From Flammula alnicola (taxonomy: Eukaryota > Basidiomycota > Agaricomycetes > Agaricales > Strophariaceae), in assembly GCA_015499995.1 (NCBI GenBank), contig JADNRV010000729.1, forward strand, positions 1 to 15,464: DNA of 15,464 nucleotides, in the 5' to 3' direction. Numbering within the stretch: the first letter of the stretch is position 1; each line of letters opens with the position of its first letter. Of the stretch, positions 1-8,516 are shown in pieces. Under the pieces are notes generated by a model that saw only the letters and a program-made list of their open reading frames with translations, made no database searches and was not told the DNA's origin. A program made the position numbers and the translations under genes.

Positions 1-927
1 GACGACAAAGAAAAGAAACGATACGAGCGGCAGCAAGAGGCCGAGCAGCACGAGGAGGCAGAACGTTCGCGTCGGAAGAAAGAGAAGACGCTATTGGAGA
101 CTTTCAAGCGGAAGGCAGAAACAACGCAAAGTCTTAAAGCAGCTAACAAGTCAAACACAGGAGGGACGGGTCTCAGAAAATCCTTATCCGTCACTAGCCT
201 CCGTCGTCGGCTCTCCCATCCAGTGACAGGGCAACATCATGGTCTATGCATCGATCTTGACGCTGATGGTGATGGTGACGACATGGATTCAGCCAAGGCT
301 TCTGGCTATAATGCATCAGGGGCAGGAATGGGGTACATTGCCGCCTCTGGCAACAGTGTAGGCATTACATCAACAACTGGAACCACATCAACTTCCGGTC
401 GATTGCAGCGGAATCCCATCGCACCTCCCTTGGCTGACCGGTTTGGGCGACACGTTGTTACTTCCCTCAGATTTTCTGCTAAGGAGACGGCCGAAAGCGT
501 GAAAACGACCAGTAAAATGGGACCCCCCAGCAAGGTACCCACCAAGTCACAACTCCCCCTTAGGAAGAGTAAGAGCACAAACACTCTCAAATTACCCAAG
601 CGAGAAGAAGGCGTCAAGCCAGGTTACTGCGAGAGTTGTCGCGAGAAGTTTAGCGACTTCACAACGGTATGTTCGTCGTATAAATGCCCACGGCCTTGCT
701 CGTATTAAACAGCCATTTTGCAGCATATTGTCTCTAATAAGCATCGTAAATTTGCTTCCAATTCGGCGAACTTCGCGGCACTCGACGTTGTCCTCGATCG
801 TCTTCAGCGACGGACTCGTGAAGAAGTAAATGAACTTGAAGCAGAACGAGTCCAACAATTACGCTTTCGATGCAAACGAAACCCACACATGCGTTTGGCT
901 AAAGCCCAGCAACTATCTTCTCCCTAA
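1..927 (+). CDS. DBF4: Dbf4/Dfp1-like regulatory subunit of the Cdc7 (Hsk1) kinase, 3' part
   Basis: Two exons, 1-666 and 724-927, with a 57-nt GTATGT...CAG intron at 667-723. The frame is open from base 1, so the start lies outside the window. The visible N-terminal part is charged (KKRYERQQEAEQ), followed by a Ser/Thr- and Gly-rich, probably disordered stretch. The diagnostic piece is the Dbf4 motif-C zinc finger: KPGYCESCREKFSDFTT then, across the intron, HIVSNKHRKFASN, giving C-X2-C-X9-H-X5-H with ligands encoded at 628, 637, 724 and 742. In the family this finger, with an upstream motif M and a BRCT-like N-terminus (both outside the window), binds and activates the Cdc7 kinase that phosphorylates MCM helicase at origins in S phase. 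The protein ends about 60 residues after the finger, with a basic tail. A further C-terminal intron cannot be excluded. The family call is firm; the exact stop is less so. Confidence 0.85.
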
Positions 928-1139
928 CTTTTTACGACACATGAAGGATCCCTACTGGGCGGATGTGGACTTCAATGAATATTGGTTTATTTCACTTCAA
1001 CCCAAATACATATGTACGATACCTCCTTGCAATCAGAATCATACTCGTGGGCATCTTTCGCCTCGAGTTTGGTCATGTAAACTTAATGAAAATACTCCTA
1101 CACACGCTAGAACAAGGATAAGGATGTCCCAGAATAACC

Positions 1140-2390
1140 CTACTGGATAACCACAGTGATGAGTGTGACAATGCCATCGATCGCAATGCCTGAGAGTGGT
1201 ACAGTTAGTGGTTAGGTGGATCTCGACGTGGTTATTAGAAACATTACCGTGATTCACGCTGGATAGAAGGCGAAATGTTCAAATCAAGGTAAACAAGATC
1301 AAGTATAGTGTTACTCACCCAACACTTCCTGCGGCAAGAAGGCCGGTGATATTCTGAGCGGTTGTAGAATATGTTGTCCCTCCGAAACTCGTGGTACCTA
1401 GAGCATCTGACACGAAAAGATCACGTCCTGCATACCCCCGAACATTCATATAATAAGTGTTGGATCAAGGAGAATAAATTCGTTGACAGTACCAATATTA
1501 TATCCGTCTGGCACAATAGTATGTCCTTCCTCTACGTCCTGAAATAAATAGTTCTTTAACGAATGAAATGCATGGTACTCGCGTTGTCAACTTGCCTCTT
1601 CCTTAGACACGCTACAGAAGGTTGGTACGAGTTTTAGTATGTCGATAGCAAGATAAACTAAAATATCAATGCCTTACGCGAGGAATAAGGCTCCGCTATT
1701 GGCCGAGGGTCCATTCTGACGAAAAACGCTATCACGGTTGGAAACGTAAATACTGTGTCCAATTATCTGGTCCTGCAAGACTTACCGGAAATGGTTTCCA
1801 CCAATTAAACTTTCCAGGCAAGTGCCGACGTCTGCATTGCCATAGTCCTGACGAAGTTCCATCTACACTTCGTTTTTAGCAACGCTCGATGTGAGTATAG
1901 AAAGGGTGGACAATACCGTTTGATTGACAGATCCATTGCCATCTCCCAAATTAGCAGACTGCGGCCCTCCTAAGTGGATGCCTAAACATTCGGTCGAGCT
2001 ACAAGGGTTTCCGCCATTAGCTCCTTCTCTTGTTGTGGCCGAAGAAAGAAATTACAATCCAATGGCTTTGGCGAAATTAACAATGCCAGCGTCTGTCAGC
2101 ACCGCAGGCGAGCTCAGCCCAGATACAATCACCTGCGGAACAAAAAAGAACAAGCTAAGTCCAATCATCTTAGGACCTTCGAGTAATCAACTTACGTTCA
2201 ATGGTTCACCGAGGCCAGGGGCGGCTGAGAGAATATTAGAAACATTCTAAATGGGAGAAGGCTAAGAGTCACCATTGTCGAGCATAGAGCCTCCTCCTGC
2301 AGTTGGGTTGAAGAAGGCGACGGAGCTACTTGATACGCGCAGGGCGGCCAATAGAATGCCGGTAATCGAGACCATGATACTGGGAAACAT
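1140..2390 (-). CDS. Small secreted protein of a basidiomycete family of unknown function (11 exons)
   Basis: Rebuilt by hand. Exons on the minus strand: 2390-2273, 2224-2196, 2132-2056, 1998-1917, 1862-1786, 1728-1678, 1611-1596, 1538-1493, 1427-1319, 1258-1248 and 1189-1140. They sum to 666 nt (221 aa plus TAG) in one continuous frame. Ten introns of 48-66 nt are all GT-AG except intron 7 (1595-1539), which is GC-AG with a strong AG|GCAAGT donor. Exons 7 and 10 are only 16 and 11 nt. The start ATG has A at -3. The N-terminus MFPSIMVSITGILLAAL is a signal peptide. The mature part holds LGEPLNVIVSGLSSPAVLTD, GIHLGGPQSANLGDGNG, ESLIGGNHFRVFRQNGPSAN and VPDGYNIGRD, two cysteines (about 79 and 117) that could pair, and N-glycosylation sites NQT and NIT. 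The end is hydrophobic (GIVTLITVVIQ). I recall similar multi-copy secreted proteins in mushrooms, but no function. Function unknown. Confidence 0.85.
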
Positions 2391-2502
2391 AGTTAGCTTG
2401 CGAGGGAAAGAAGGGAGGATTCGCTGGAACCTTGCCTATAGGTGTCCCCACCGTTCCTCTTTTATAGGCAGAACATGTTCGTTCGACCAAGGGAAAGTAC
2501 TC

Positions 2503-2509
2503 ATATATA
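2503..2509 (-). promoter_or_regulatory. Candidate TATA box of the secreted-protein gene
   Basis: On the minus strand the sequence reads CTATATATGA, about 113 nt upstream of the ATG at 2390, a plausible distance for a fungal TATA element. An 11-bp direct repeat GTTAGCTTGCG lies on both sides (2392-2402 and 2533-2543). Assigned by position and sequence only. Confidence 0.4.
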
Positions 2510-3242
2510 GCTGTCGACATGTCGCCCAATATGTTAGCTTGCGGCCAAACATGTGATGAAGAATGGCATTTGCTGAGCGGGCTGCATGGATTTGGGTTCA
2601 CATGCTAACTCGCTGGCTATAAATAGCTTTCAGAGCAGAAATATAACAAGCGATGGACTGAGAGAACTACCTATAAAAAAAATTAGTTCGCTGGATATTG
2701 GTTCGAAGGATGGGAAGCCTTCTTTTACAACAACGTGCGTGAACGCGCGCGTGTGGGCAGATGTCGGTGGAATGTGATTCTGAGAGTCCATGTGAGTAGA
2801 CTTGGGAATTAAATAAGCAGAGGACTCCGAAGTTCGGGCTCTCCGGCGCAACGCAGAAGACAAGGGAGATGCTGGGAAGAGACAATAACTGGAGGTGCGC
2901 GCTCAAGTGGAGGAGCCTGAGCCTATTCATCAGCCGTTCCTAGGTCACATCGAAAAAGGTAATCAAAGGCCATCGATTCTTTGAACTTGTTTGAGGGTTT
3001 TGTCGGTGCCATAGATGAATCGCGTTTCCCGCAGGGGCTTGATTTGCCTCAAAGGAGGGACAAAGCTTGCAGAAAATATAGTAAATTGAGGAAGGATAAG
3101 TCTCTAGTAGCTCGGGTGCAAACATGTAAAGGGCGGAAGGAGAGTTGGATTATTGACTTGAGCGAGATCATCGAGAAAGTCACACTGCGGTCGGCAGTTG
3201 CCGGGCCGCCACCTCAAGGTCCTCAACGTTGAACCACGTTAT

Positions 3243-3252
3243 CCATATATGG
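3243..3252. promoter_or_regulatory. CArG-box-like palindrome CCATATATGG
   Basis: A perfect match to CC(A/T)6GG, the core recognised by MADS-box factors (the Mcm1/SRF family). It lies about 320 nt upstream of the zinc-cluster regulator's ATG. A 10-bp AT-rich match can occur by chance, so binding is only a suggestion. Confidence 0.3.
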
Positions 3253-3574
3253 TCTCCCATGTTTCTGAAATTCAAGCAAGGCCTTGCAGACGGAGGCATT
3301 TGCTCTTGCAGGAGAAGTGTTTAGATATTCTGTTTAGTGAATCGTCGTAGACATACGCATATGCTGCTGTTACACCCTAAGGGCGAGCTTGAACCTTTCT
3401 GCTGCAGGAGACAAGAGAGACAGGAAGCTTTATTTGCAAGTTTCAGGCTTTTGTCACCGAGTAAATTCTAAATCCAGCCTGCAATAGTCACGTCACGTCT
3501 GAATCGCATTGATAATTTGTTGCAGGATCCTTGGTACACTTTGCGTTCAATCTACAAAAACCTAACCTGCTCTA

Positions 3575-5182
3575 ATGTCGACACATTTGGAGGATTCAGA
3601 CCCCATCGAAGATCCAAACGATGATGGGCAGCTGACTATACGTATCCCAAATCCAAAAGTATATATGGCACGCCAATCACAATGGATAGGCCGCAGGGGA
3701 AAACCTCGATGCGACAATTGTCGTTTGAGTAATTCAAAGGTCTGTCAATAATCATTTGCTTGTGCTTTCACAATACTGAGTCTTATCCGCCCAGTGCGAT
3801 CGGGTATTACCAGTTTGCAACCACTGCTCCTGGGCAAACCATAAAGAGTGCAAATATACACCCCTGCCCACTCCGGCCCATCGGGGCATACCTCGATGCG
3901 ATCGCTGTCGAGCTAACAACATGAAAGTGAGTAGCAAACATTTATGCCAAACTTCTGTATCCACTGTACTGAATTCCTCTTATTCAGTGTGACCGGAATC
4001 TGCCAATATGCAACAACTGCAAAGAATGTGCTCTCGGAACTACATGTAACTATACACCGAAGAAAAGGCACAAGCGTACAGATCCCGAAGATGCAAAGGC
4101 TATAGCTAATTCAACAGGCGATTCGAAAAACTGGTCGAAATCGAGTGGCACTGAAAAAGCGACGAATAACGACCAAGGTGAAGGCCACACATTCTATGGG
4201 CAGAATATTGCTGCATCATTCCCAACAAGTCTATCACCCACTCACTCCGAGACTGAATCGACATCGGACCCTGACTCTAGCCATACTGGACGCTTCACCG
4301 CAGATTTCGCGAGACCTAGTAAACGCTCTTTGTCCGCATATCCACCGCCACCAGAAGCAGCTGTTCAATTACCTTCTCAGCTAGAGATCATACCACACAC
4401 ATTCCCAGCAGCTCACAAAATTCTAATCAACAGCGCACATATCGAACCCTGGACACATTCGTCGTTTATCCCACTTCCGGATTTTGTGTTCAAGTGTCTT
4501 TATCAAGTCGACCCGGTCGAAATGCCAAAGCGACAGGAATTCGACGCCGCGTTAGTAACCTTCCAAAAGAGTATGATGGAAGTACTGCGAGAGACCGCGT
4601 TTCTTTCCGTGGACAAATACACCAAAGTCGTCCGTGCTCTGCAGAGCGGTGATACCTCAGGGTTGTCTGAGCGAATGCGCTCTTGGACTACGATGCACCG
4701 ACTGTGCTCTGGATCCGACAAGTACAACGTTATTTTGGCTCCACGGGACTCTGTATTCTCCATGGATACAACTCCAGCGGAAAGTCATAAGCGCAAATTT
4801 GTCGCCGACCTCCTGAGTGGAAATACGGACACCGATAGTCTACAGGTAAATTTTTTCCCCGAGGCAAAAAATAAACACAACTGACATTCCTTTTAGGTGC
4901 ACCACTACGATCGACTACCCGTCCAAAATCAGCTGTACGATATATTGACTTATGCACATCGTTCGCACCTTCCTGCGCCTCAAATGCTCCTTGAAGTCGT
5001 TCGTCTCAGATTCGTCAGTCGTCGGATTTGTCTTATCGATTATGTTTTTACTAATTACGACTTTTTCAAAGGCGTTCATTACATGGCCTATGGCAGAAAT
5101 GTATGTCAGGATGTGCCCACTGTGCATCATGCGCAATAAACAAGACCGCTCGCATCAAAATTCCAGCCCTTTGACTGCTTAA
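3575..5182 (+). CDS. Transcription factor with two tandem Zn2Cys6 clusters
   Basis: Five exons: 3575-3739, 3795-3926, 3988-4845, 4897-5013 and 5072-5182, all joined in phase 0; introns are 55, 61, 51 and 58 nt; 460 aa. Cluster 1 uses Cys 46, 49, 56, 63, 66 and 74 (C-X2-C-X6-C-X6-C-X2-C-X7-C). Cluster 2 uses Cys 90, 93, 100, 107, 110 and 119, with an extra Cys113. Both have the RGxPRCDxCR...CDRxLPxCNxC pattern of fungal binuclear zinc DNA-binding domains, so a nuclear transcription regulator is inferred. A basic run (PKKRHKR) and a Ser/Thr-rich linker follow. The C-terminal part has YDRLPVQNQLYDILTYAHRSH and, after the last splice, FAFITWPMAEMYVRMCPLC, which I associate with a mushroom family of such regulators. 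The last donor (GTCAGT) is weak, but the join is in frame and restores the C-terminal motif; without it the protein would end in an unrelated tail. Targets are unknown. Confidence 0.85.
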
Positions 5183-5582
5183 TCGAAAATTTCTCGTCTA
5201 ATTTCGGTTCTCTCTTTCGCACACCACCCATGCCTGTCTTTTTTATCATTATCATATTTAATAAGGTGTGAAGTGCTTTTCTCGGACTCAATCCTCAATC
5301 GACTTGCTACTTATCCTTTTATGGTTCCTTATTCCTATTGTATCGTTATGTATTTCAACTTTTATTTTATATAGTGCCGGTGTACAGTACTCATCGCTTA
5401 GTGCAAATAATGAAAGCATCACATTGGAATGGTAGAAGAGAAAAGATCGCAACAAGACTCGACTACATGAAGTTGTCTCGACAGAACTCTACAGACATCA
5501 TCCTACGTAGGCCTTTTTTTCTTTCTTTTTTCGTTTTATCTTACATGGTCCAAAGTACATACAAAACAACAATATAATCAAA
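5183..5582. other. Convergent 3' intergenic region, no gene seen
   Basis: 400 nt between the 3' ends of the zinc-cluster regulator and the decarboxylase gene. It is AT-rich and has T-rich tracts (around 5513-5540). The open frame at 5338-5577 lacks an ATG at its start and any recognisable motif. It presumably holds both 3' untranslated regions. Confidence 0.6.
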
Positions 5583-6928
5583 TCATCTCAGTTCAAAGCT
5601 CGCAAACGCCAAGTCGTATCCTCCAAATTCGTAATTGATTTTGTCCGTCCTCCTGTAGACCCGCTGAAATCCGTTTATTCCATTCGCCTTGCCAGAGCAG
5701 GAATTGACCGGGGATTCGGTCAGAGCGACCTTGAATGCTTTCTGGGCTGCTTCGACGGCAGGCTCTCCTCCAGTCTCGTTGTCTTCGCTCGATATAAATA
5801 GCGTCAAAGTGATCCGGCCAGGCTCAAATATATTGACGACGCGTTTTATGAGTGCCTTGAGATCCGGAATTTTGCCTTCGTGCGAAACCTTGGAGGTGGA
5901 AAGGGGGACGTTGCACTCGAAGCTGGCGTAAGACCAGCCCTCTTCCGGGGTAACGTGGATGGTATAGTAGCCTTCACCTGAGTGAGGCCCATCTAGGGGG
6001 ACTGCCGCGCCGTCTGTGCCGGCGGCGTAGTCGAAATTATTTTCGAGGGACTCGTGGCCCCATTTTATGAGGGCGTTGGAGGAATACCCGCAAGGCTGGA
6101 ACGCGTATGCGTCCAGTTTGGTCAAGGACGGCGGGAATATGGTGGAGATACCCAAAGTTTCGGAAAGCTCTGCGGCCAGAGAGGAAGGGGTGATATCGTC
6201 CGTTAGTTCATCGAAGAAGAACGGTTGGCGGGCTTTTGGGGACAGGTCACTCATTAAAATTTCGATAGTGTAATCGACGTGCCGGTCCTCCGATTCCACG
6301 TGAGTGGGGTGGTAGGGGTGTGGGCCTGTGGAAAATGACTCTGGGGTTGTCATATAAAGCAGCCAATGATCGCCGTTGACTTTGCCGACCGTGTAAGCGG
6401 CGCCATTGTTGAAAAAATTGTCCAGGTATTCGACCTCCTGTTTCCAGTCTCTGTGAGGGCCGATCTGACGTTCGGGGAACATGAACGATTTGCGAGAATA
6501 AAAGAATCGATAGACCGTGGTCAAGTTAGCCTCTTTGGCTGCGATTTCGAGGATGCGGGGTAACCCGAGGAGATTGAGGGTTGTTCCGCATGTCTTGAGG
6601 ATGAGACGGTGGGGCGAGACGAAAAAAGATGACTCGCTGCAATTTTGGTGAGACTGGGGAGTAGTAATAATAGTCAGAAAAACACCGACCTTAACAAGTA
6701 TGCATCCATTTCTTTTCCTTCAACGACACTCAACACTTTGCATTTTACGATGTCCAACATGTCCTCCCATGTCTGGCGAGGGACAGTTCGAAGGCCGGTC
6801 TTTCCGCCGCTAGCATTGTCCAGAGGTGGGACTTTCGCAGCGGAAGGAGTGAACCATATTTCTAGGAGCTTTTCCGGGCCCTCGAAGGGCGCCGATGCTT
6901 GATAATCTTCAGCGAAGTCTGTTGACAT
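5583..6928 (-). CDS. SPE2: S-adenosylmethionine decarboxylase proenzyme
   Basis: Two exons, 6928-6690 and 6636-5583, with a 53-nt intron at 6689-6637; 430 aa. The enzyme decarboxylates S-adenosylmethionine to give the aminopropyl donor for spermidine and spermine synthesis in the cytosol. The hallmarks are present: FEGPEKLLEIWF with Glu16 and Glu19 (human Glu8 and Glu11); the self-cleavage site LLSESSFFVSPH, cut between Glu81 and Ser82, where Ser82 becomes the pyruvoyl cofactor; LKTCGTT with Cys96 (human Cys82); FQPCGYSSN with Phe249, Cys252 and Ser255 (human 223, 226, 229); and YYTIHVTPEEGWSYASFE with His307 and Glu311 (human 243, 247). The intron splits the Ser80 codon, one residue before Glu81. 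Compared with human (334 aa) it is longer, partly through about 38 extra residues between Ser255 and His307. It is divergent from, and shares a 337-nt promoter with, the DUF1279 gene. All catalytic residues are intact. Confidence 0.96.
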
Positions 6929-7265
6929 GAGTGAATTATGCTATCGCAAAGCTGAGAGAGATCGAACGCGAATGGCAACGACTGGATACATGTAACGGGG
7001 ATGAGAGCAGAAAAAATGGAGATGGTAAGAGACAAGAACGAGATGGAGAAAGTGCCCTCAAAGCAAATGAGGGAACTTGAACGGTGCAAGGACGAGAAGC
7101 GGACGACCACAGCAATTTCAATCATCGATCACCTTAATTTTTTGACAACCGTAACCAAACGGAGATATCGATCGGACCTTGTCATTCCACGTGACACGCG
7201 TGTCATAATATCTACTGTACAGCCACCAGTGCGATGCCATTCACAAGTCTCTGTCACTGTTTATA
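6929..7265. promoter_or_regulatory. Shared divergent promoter of the decarboxylase and DUF1279 genes
   Basis: Only 337 nt separate the two start codons, so both promoters must overlap or abut. On the decarboxylase side the leader is C/T-rich, as is common before fungal starts. An upstream ATG on the minus strand at 7125 opens an overlapping out-of-frame ORF. The E-box/palindrome at 7188-7205 is about 60-80 nt before the DUF1279 start. No clear TATA box is seen for either gene. Confidence 0.6.
7188..7205. promoter_or_regulatory. E-box CACGTG overlapping a 14-bp palindrome
   Basis: CACGTG at 7188-7193 overlaps the perfect palindrome TGACACGCGTGTCA at 7192-7205, whose centre is ACGCGT. Read on the minus strand the E-box is TCACGTG, the form bound in yeast by the bHLH factor Cbf1, which acts at methionine-pathway genes. 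ACGCGT matches the MluI cell-cycle box. Binding by either type of factor in this organism is inference. Confidence 0.45.
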
Positions 7266-7934
7266 ATGAGAGGCTTCCTTCCTAGACTACATATCCTTAG
7301 GACCATTGCACCAAAAGTCACTCGGCCTCTGCTGCCAACGACAAGCACACGCTTTGTCCCCTCTGCGCTCACAAATACTCCAAGACACGCCCGTCTATTT
7401 TCCCACTTCCCTGCCAGACTCAACGCTAACCCTCCACAATCACCGTCCGACCCTCAAAAAATTCTACCGCCAGGCGCAAGTATATCACAGCGACTAAAGC
7501 ATCTCATCAAATCATATGGTTGGTATGCCCTCGGCATATATATTATCATCGGCGCCCTCGACTTCGGTGTCGCTTTCGTCGGGATCAACCTTCTCGGCGC
7601 AGAATACGTCTCCCATGTTGCCGCCAGCGTCAAATCCATGATAGCTGACGTCCTGCACTCGCGACCTGCCGAACCAGGTAGAGACGAGATAGAGGGTGTC
7701 AACAACCCTCAGTCGAGCGGCCAGGAAGGTCTCTACGCTATGCTCGTGCTGGCGTACACAATCCACAAAACACTGTTCCTGCCCGTTCGGGTTGGTCTCA
7801 CGGCAGCAGTCACGCCGAGACTAGTTGGCTGGCTTGGACAGAGGGGGTGGACAGGCAGTGCTGGCACTCGCCGTGCAGCCCATGAGATGCGAGAGAAGCT
7901 CAGGGAGAGACAAAATAGAGGGAGCGAACCATGA
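7266..7934 (+). CDS. DUF1279 (FAM210-type) mitochondrial membrane protein
   Basis: Single exon, 222 aa, with ATG in a good context (A at -3). The first 50 or so residues are rich in Arg, Ser and Thr and nearly free of acidic residues, a typical mitochondrial presequence. The DUF1279 signature begins near residue 75: RLKHLIKSYGWYALGIY, then a hydrophobic helix through ALDFGVAFVGINLLGAE to about residue 113. A second hydrophobic stretch (about 156-190) is followed by a charged C-terminal helix (HEMREKLRERQNR). Relatives include human FAM210A/B and yeast Nat2, mitochondrial proteins whose molecular activity is poorly defined; the acetyltransferase name of Nat2 should not be taken as a function. 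It is head-to-head with the decarboxylase gene. The family is clear, the biochemical role is not. Confidence 0.85.
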   Translation: MRGFLPRLHILRTIAPKVTRPLLPTTSTRFVPSALTNTPRHARLFSHFPARLNANPPQSPSDPQKILPPGASISQRLKHLIKSYGWYALGIYIIIGALDFGVAFVGINLLGAEYVSHVAASVKSMIADVLHSRPAEPGRDEIEGVNNPQSSGQEGLYAMLVLAYTIHKTLFLPVRVGLTAAVTPRLVGWLGQRGWTGSAGTRRAAHEMREKLRERQNRGSEP

Positions 7935-8516
7935 GCTTCGAGTCTCTTTACGCTCCAGAAGTAGACCATAGTATTCAGGTGTGTATGTGATTGTTCCGTC
8001 TACTCTTCTCTATGTTTACCCTTCGGTTCCAGGAATGATTTTAATCCGTGGCTGTTTATTTCATCAATGTAATTCATTACTGCTATTGCAAGTGTTTCGT
8101 TTGCATCGTTGGGCTCGAAGAGTTTTCTCCAGATCCCGCGCTTGCCATGTAACGATTCCAAATTCACTGAACAATTCCTACTCTATTTTCTACGTATTTA
8201 TTCCCTCATGGCACCCAACTCTTTCGAATATCCAGATGGCTCATACAATGCATTGAGAATGGGCAGCTTAGCTTGTAATTTGTAGACTTGTCCCAAATAC
8301 CGAGTCCTATGAGTGACGCGTCTTCTACGTCCTTCCGCATTTTTAAGAAGCTTTCGGCATCCGTTCATACGCGTCGTTTCCGGCGAGAGCATGACTTTGG
8401 TGTGGCGATGTTGAATCATTTGTACCTATTGTTTATATGGGCCATTGCTGTCTAAACATAACAATGCTGTAGATACGGGGACTGCTCTCTCCGACTTCAC
8501 CTCTAAGACCTTGACC
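7935..8516. other. Intergenic region, no supported gene
   Basis: 582 nt between two plus-strand genes. A minus-strand open frame at 8419-8198 (73 codons, Arg/Lys-rich) starts with ATG but matches nothing I recognise. Two ACGCGT sites occur at 8316-8321 and 8369-8374. A two-codon upstream ORF (ATG CTG TAG, 8464-8472) lies 45 nt before the next gene's start. I see no tRNA fold. Confidence 0.55.

Larger units (their letters stand above)
2391..3574. other. Divergent intergenic region, no gene seen
   Basis: About 1.18 kb between the minus-strand secreted-protein gene and the plus-strand zinc-cluster regulator, so it should contain both promoters. Open frames here (for example 2981-3232 plus or 2667-2930 minus) show no recognisable domain, no consistent splicing and low-complexity translations. 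Visible items are the TATA-like site near 2503, an isolated TATAAATAG at 2618-2626 on the plus strand with no gene directly after it, a short CG/TG-alternating run near 2745-2757, a 10-bp CCATATATGG palindrome at 3243-3252, and a possible upstream ORF of 36 codons starting at 3366 in front of the regulator. Confidence 0.6.

Noticed and set aside
830..1150. 106-codon plus-strand frame overlapping the Dbf4 3' end
   Set aside because: Considered as an alternative C-terminus of Dbf4, but I found no convincing junction into this frame and it overlaps the end of the secreted-protein gene.
2981..3232. 83-codon plus-strand frame
   Set aside because: No recognisable motif, no matching exons nearby, and it lies in the divergent promoter gap.
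5338..5577. 79-codon plus-strand frame between convergent genes
   Set aside because: No ATG at its start, no motif, and overlaps probable 3' untranslated sequence with T-rich tracts.
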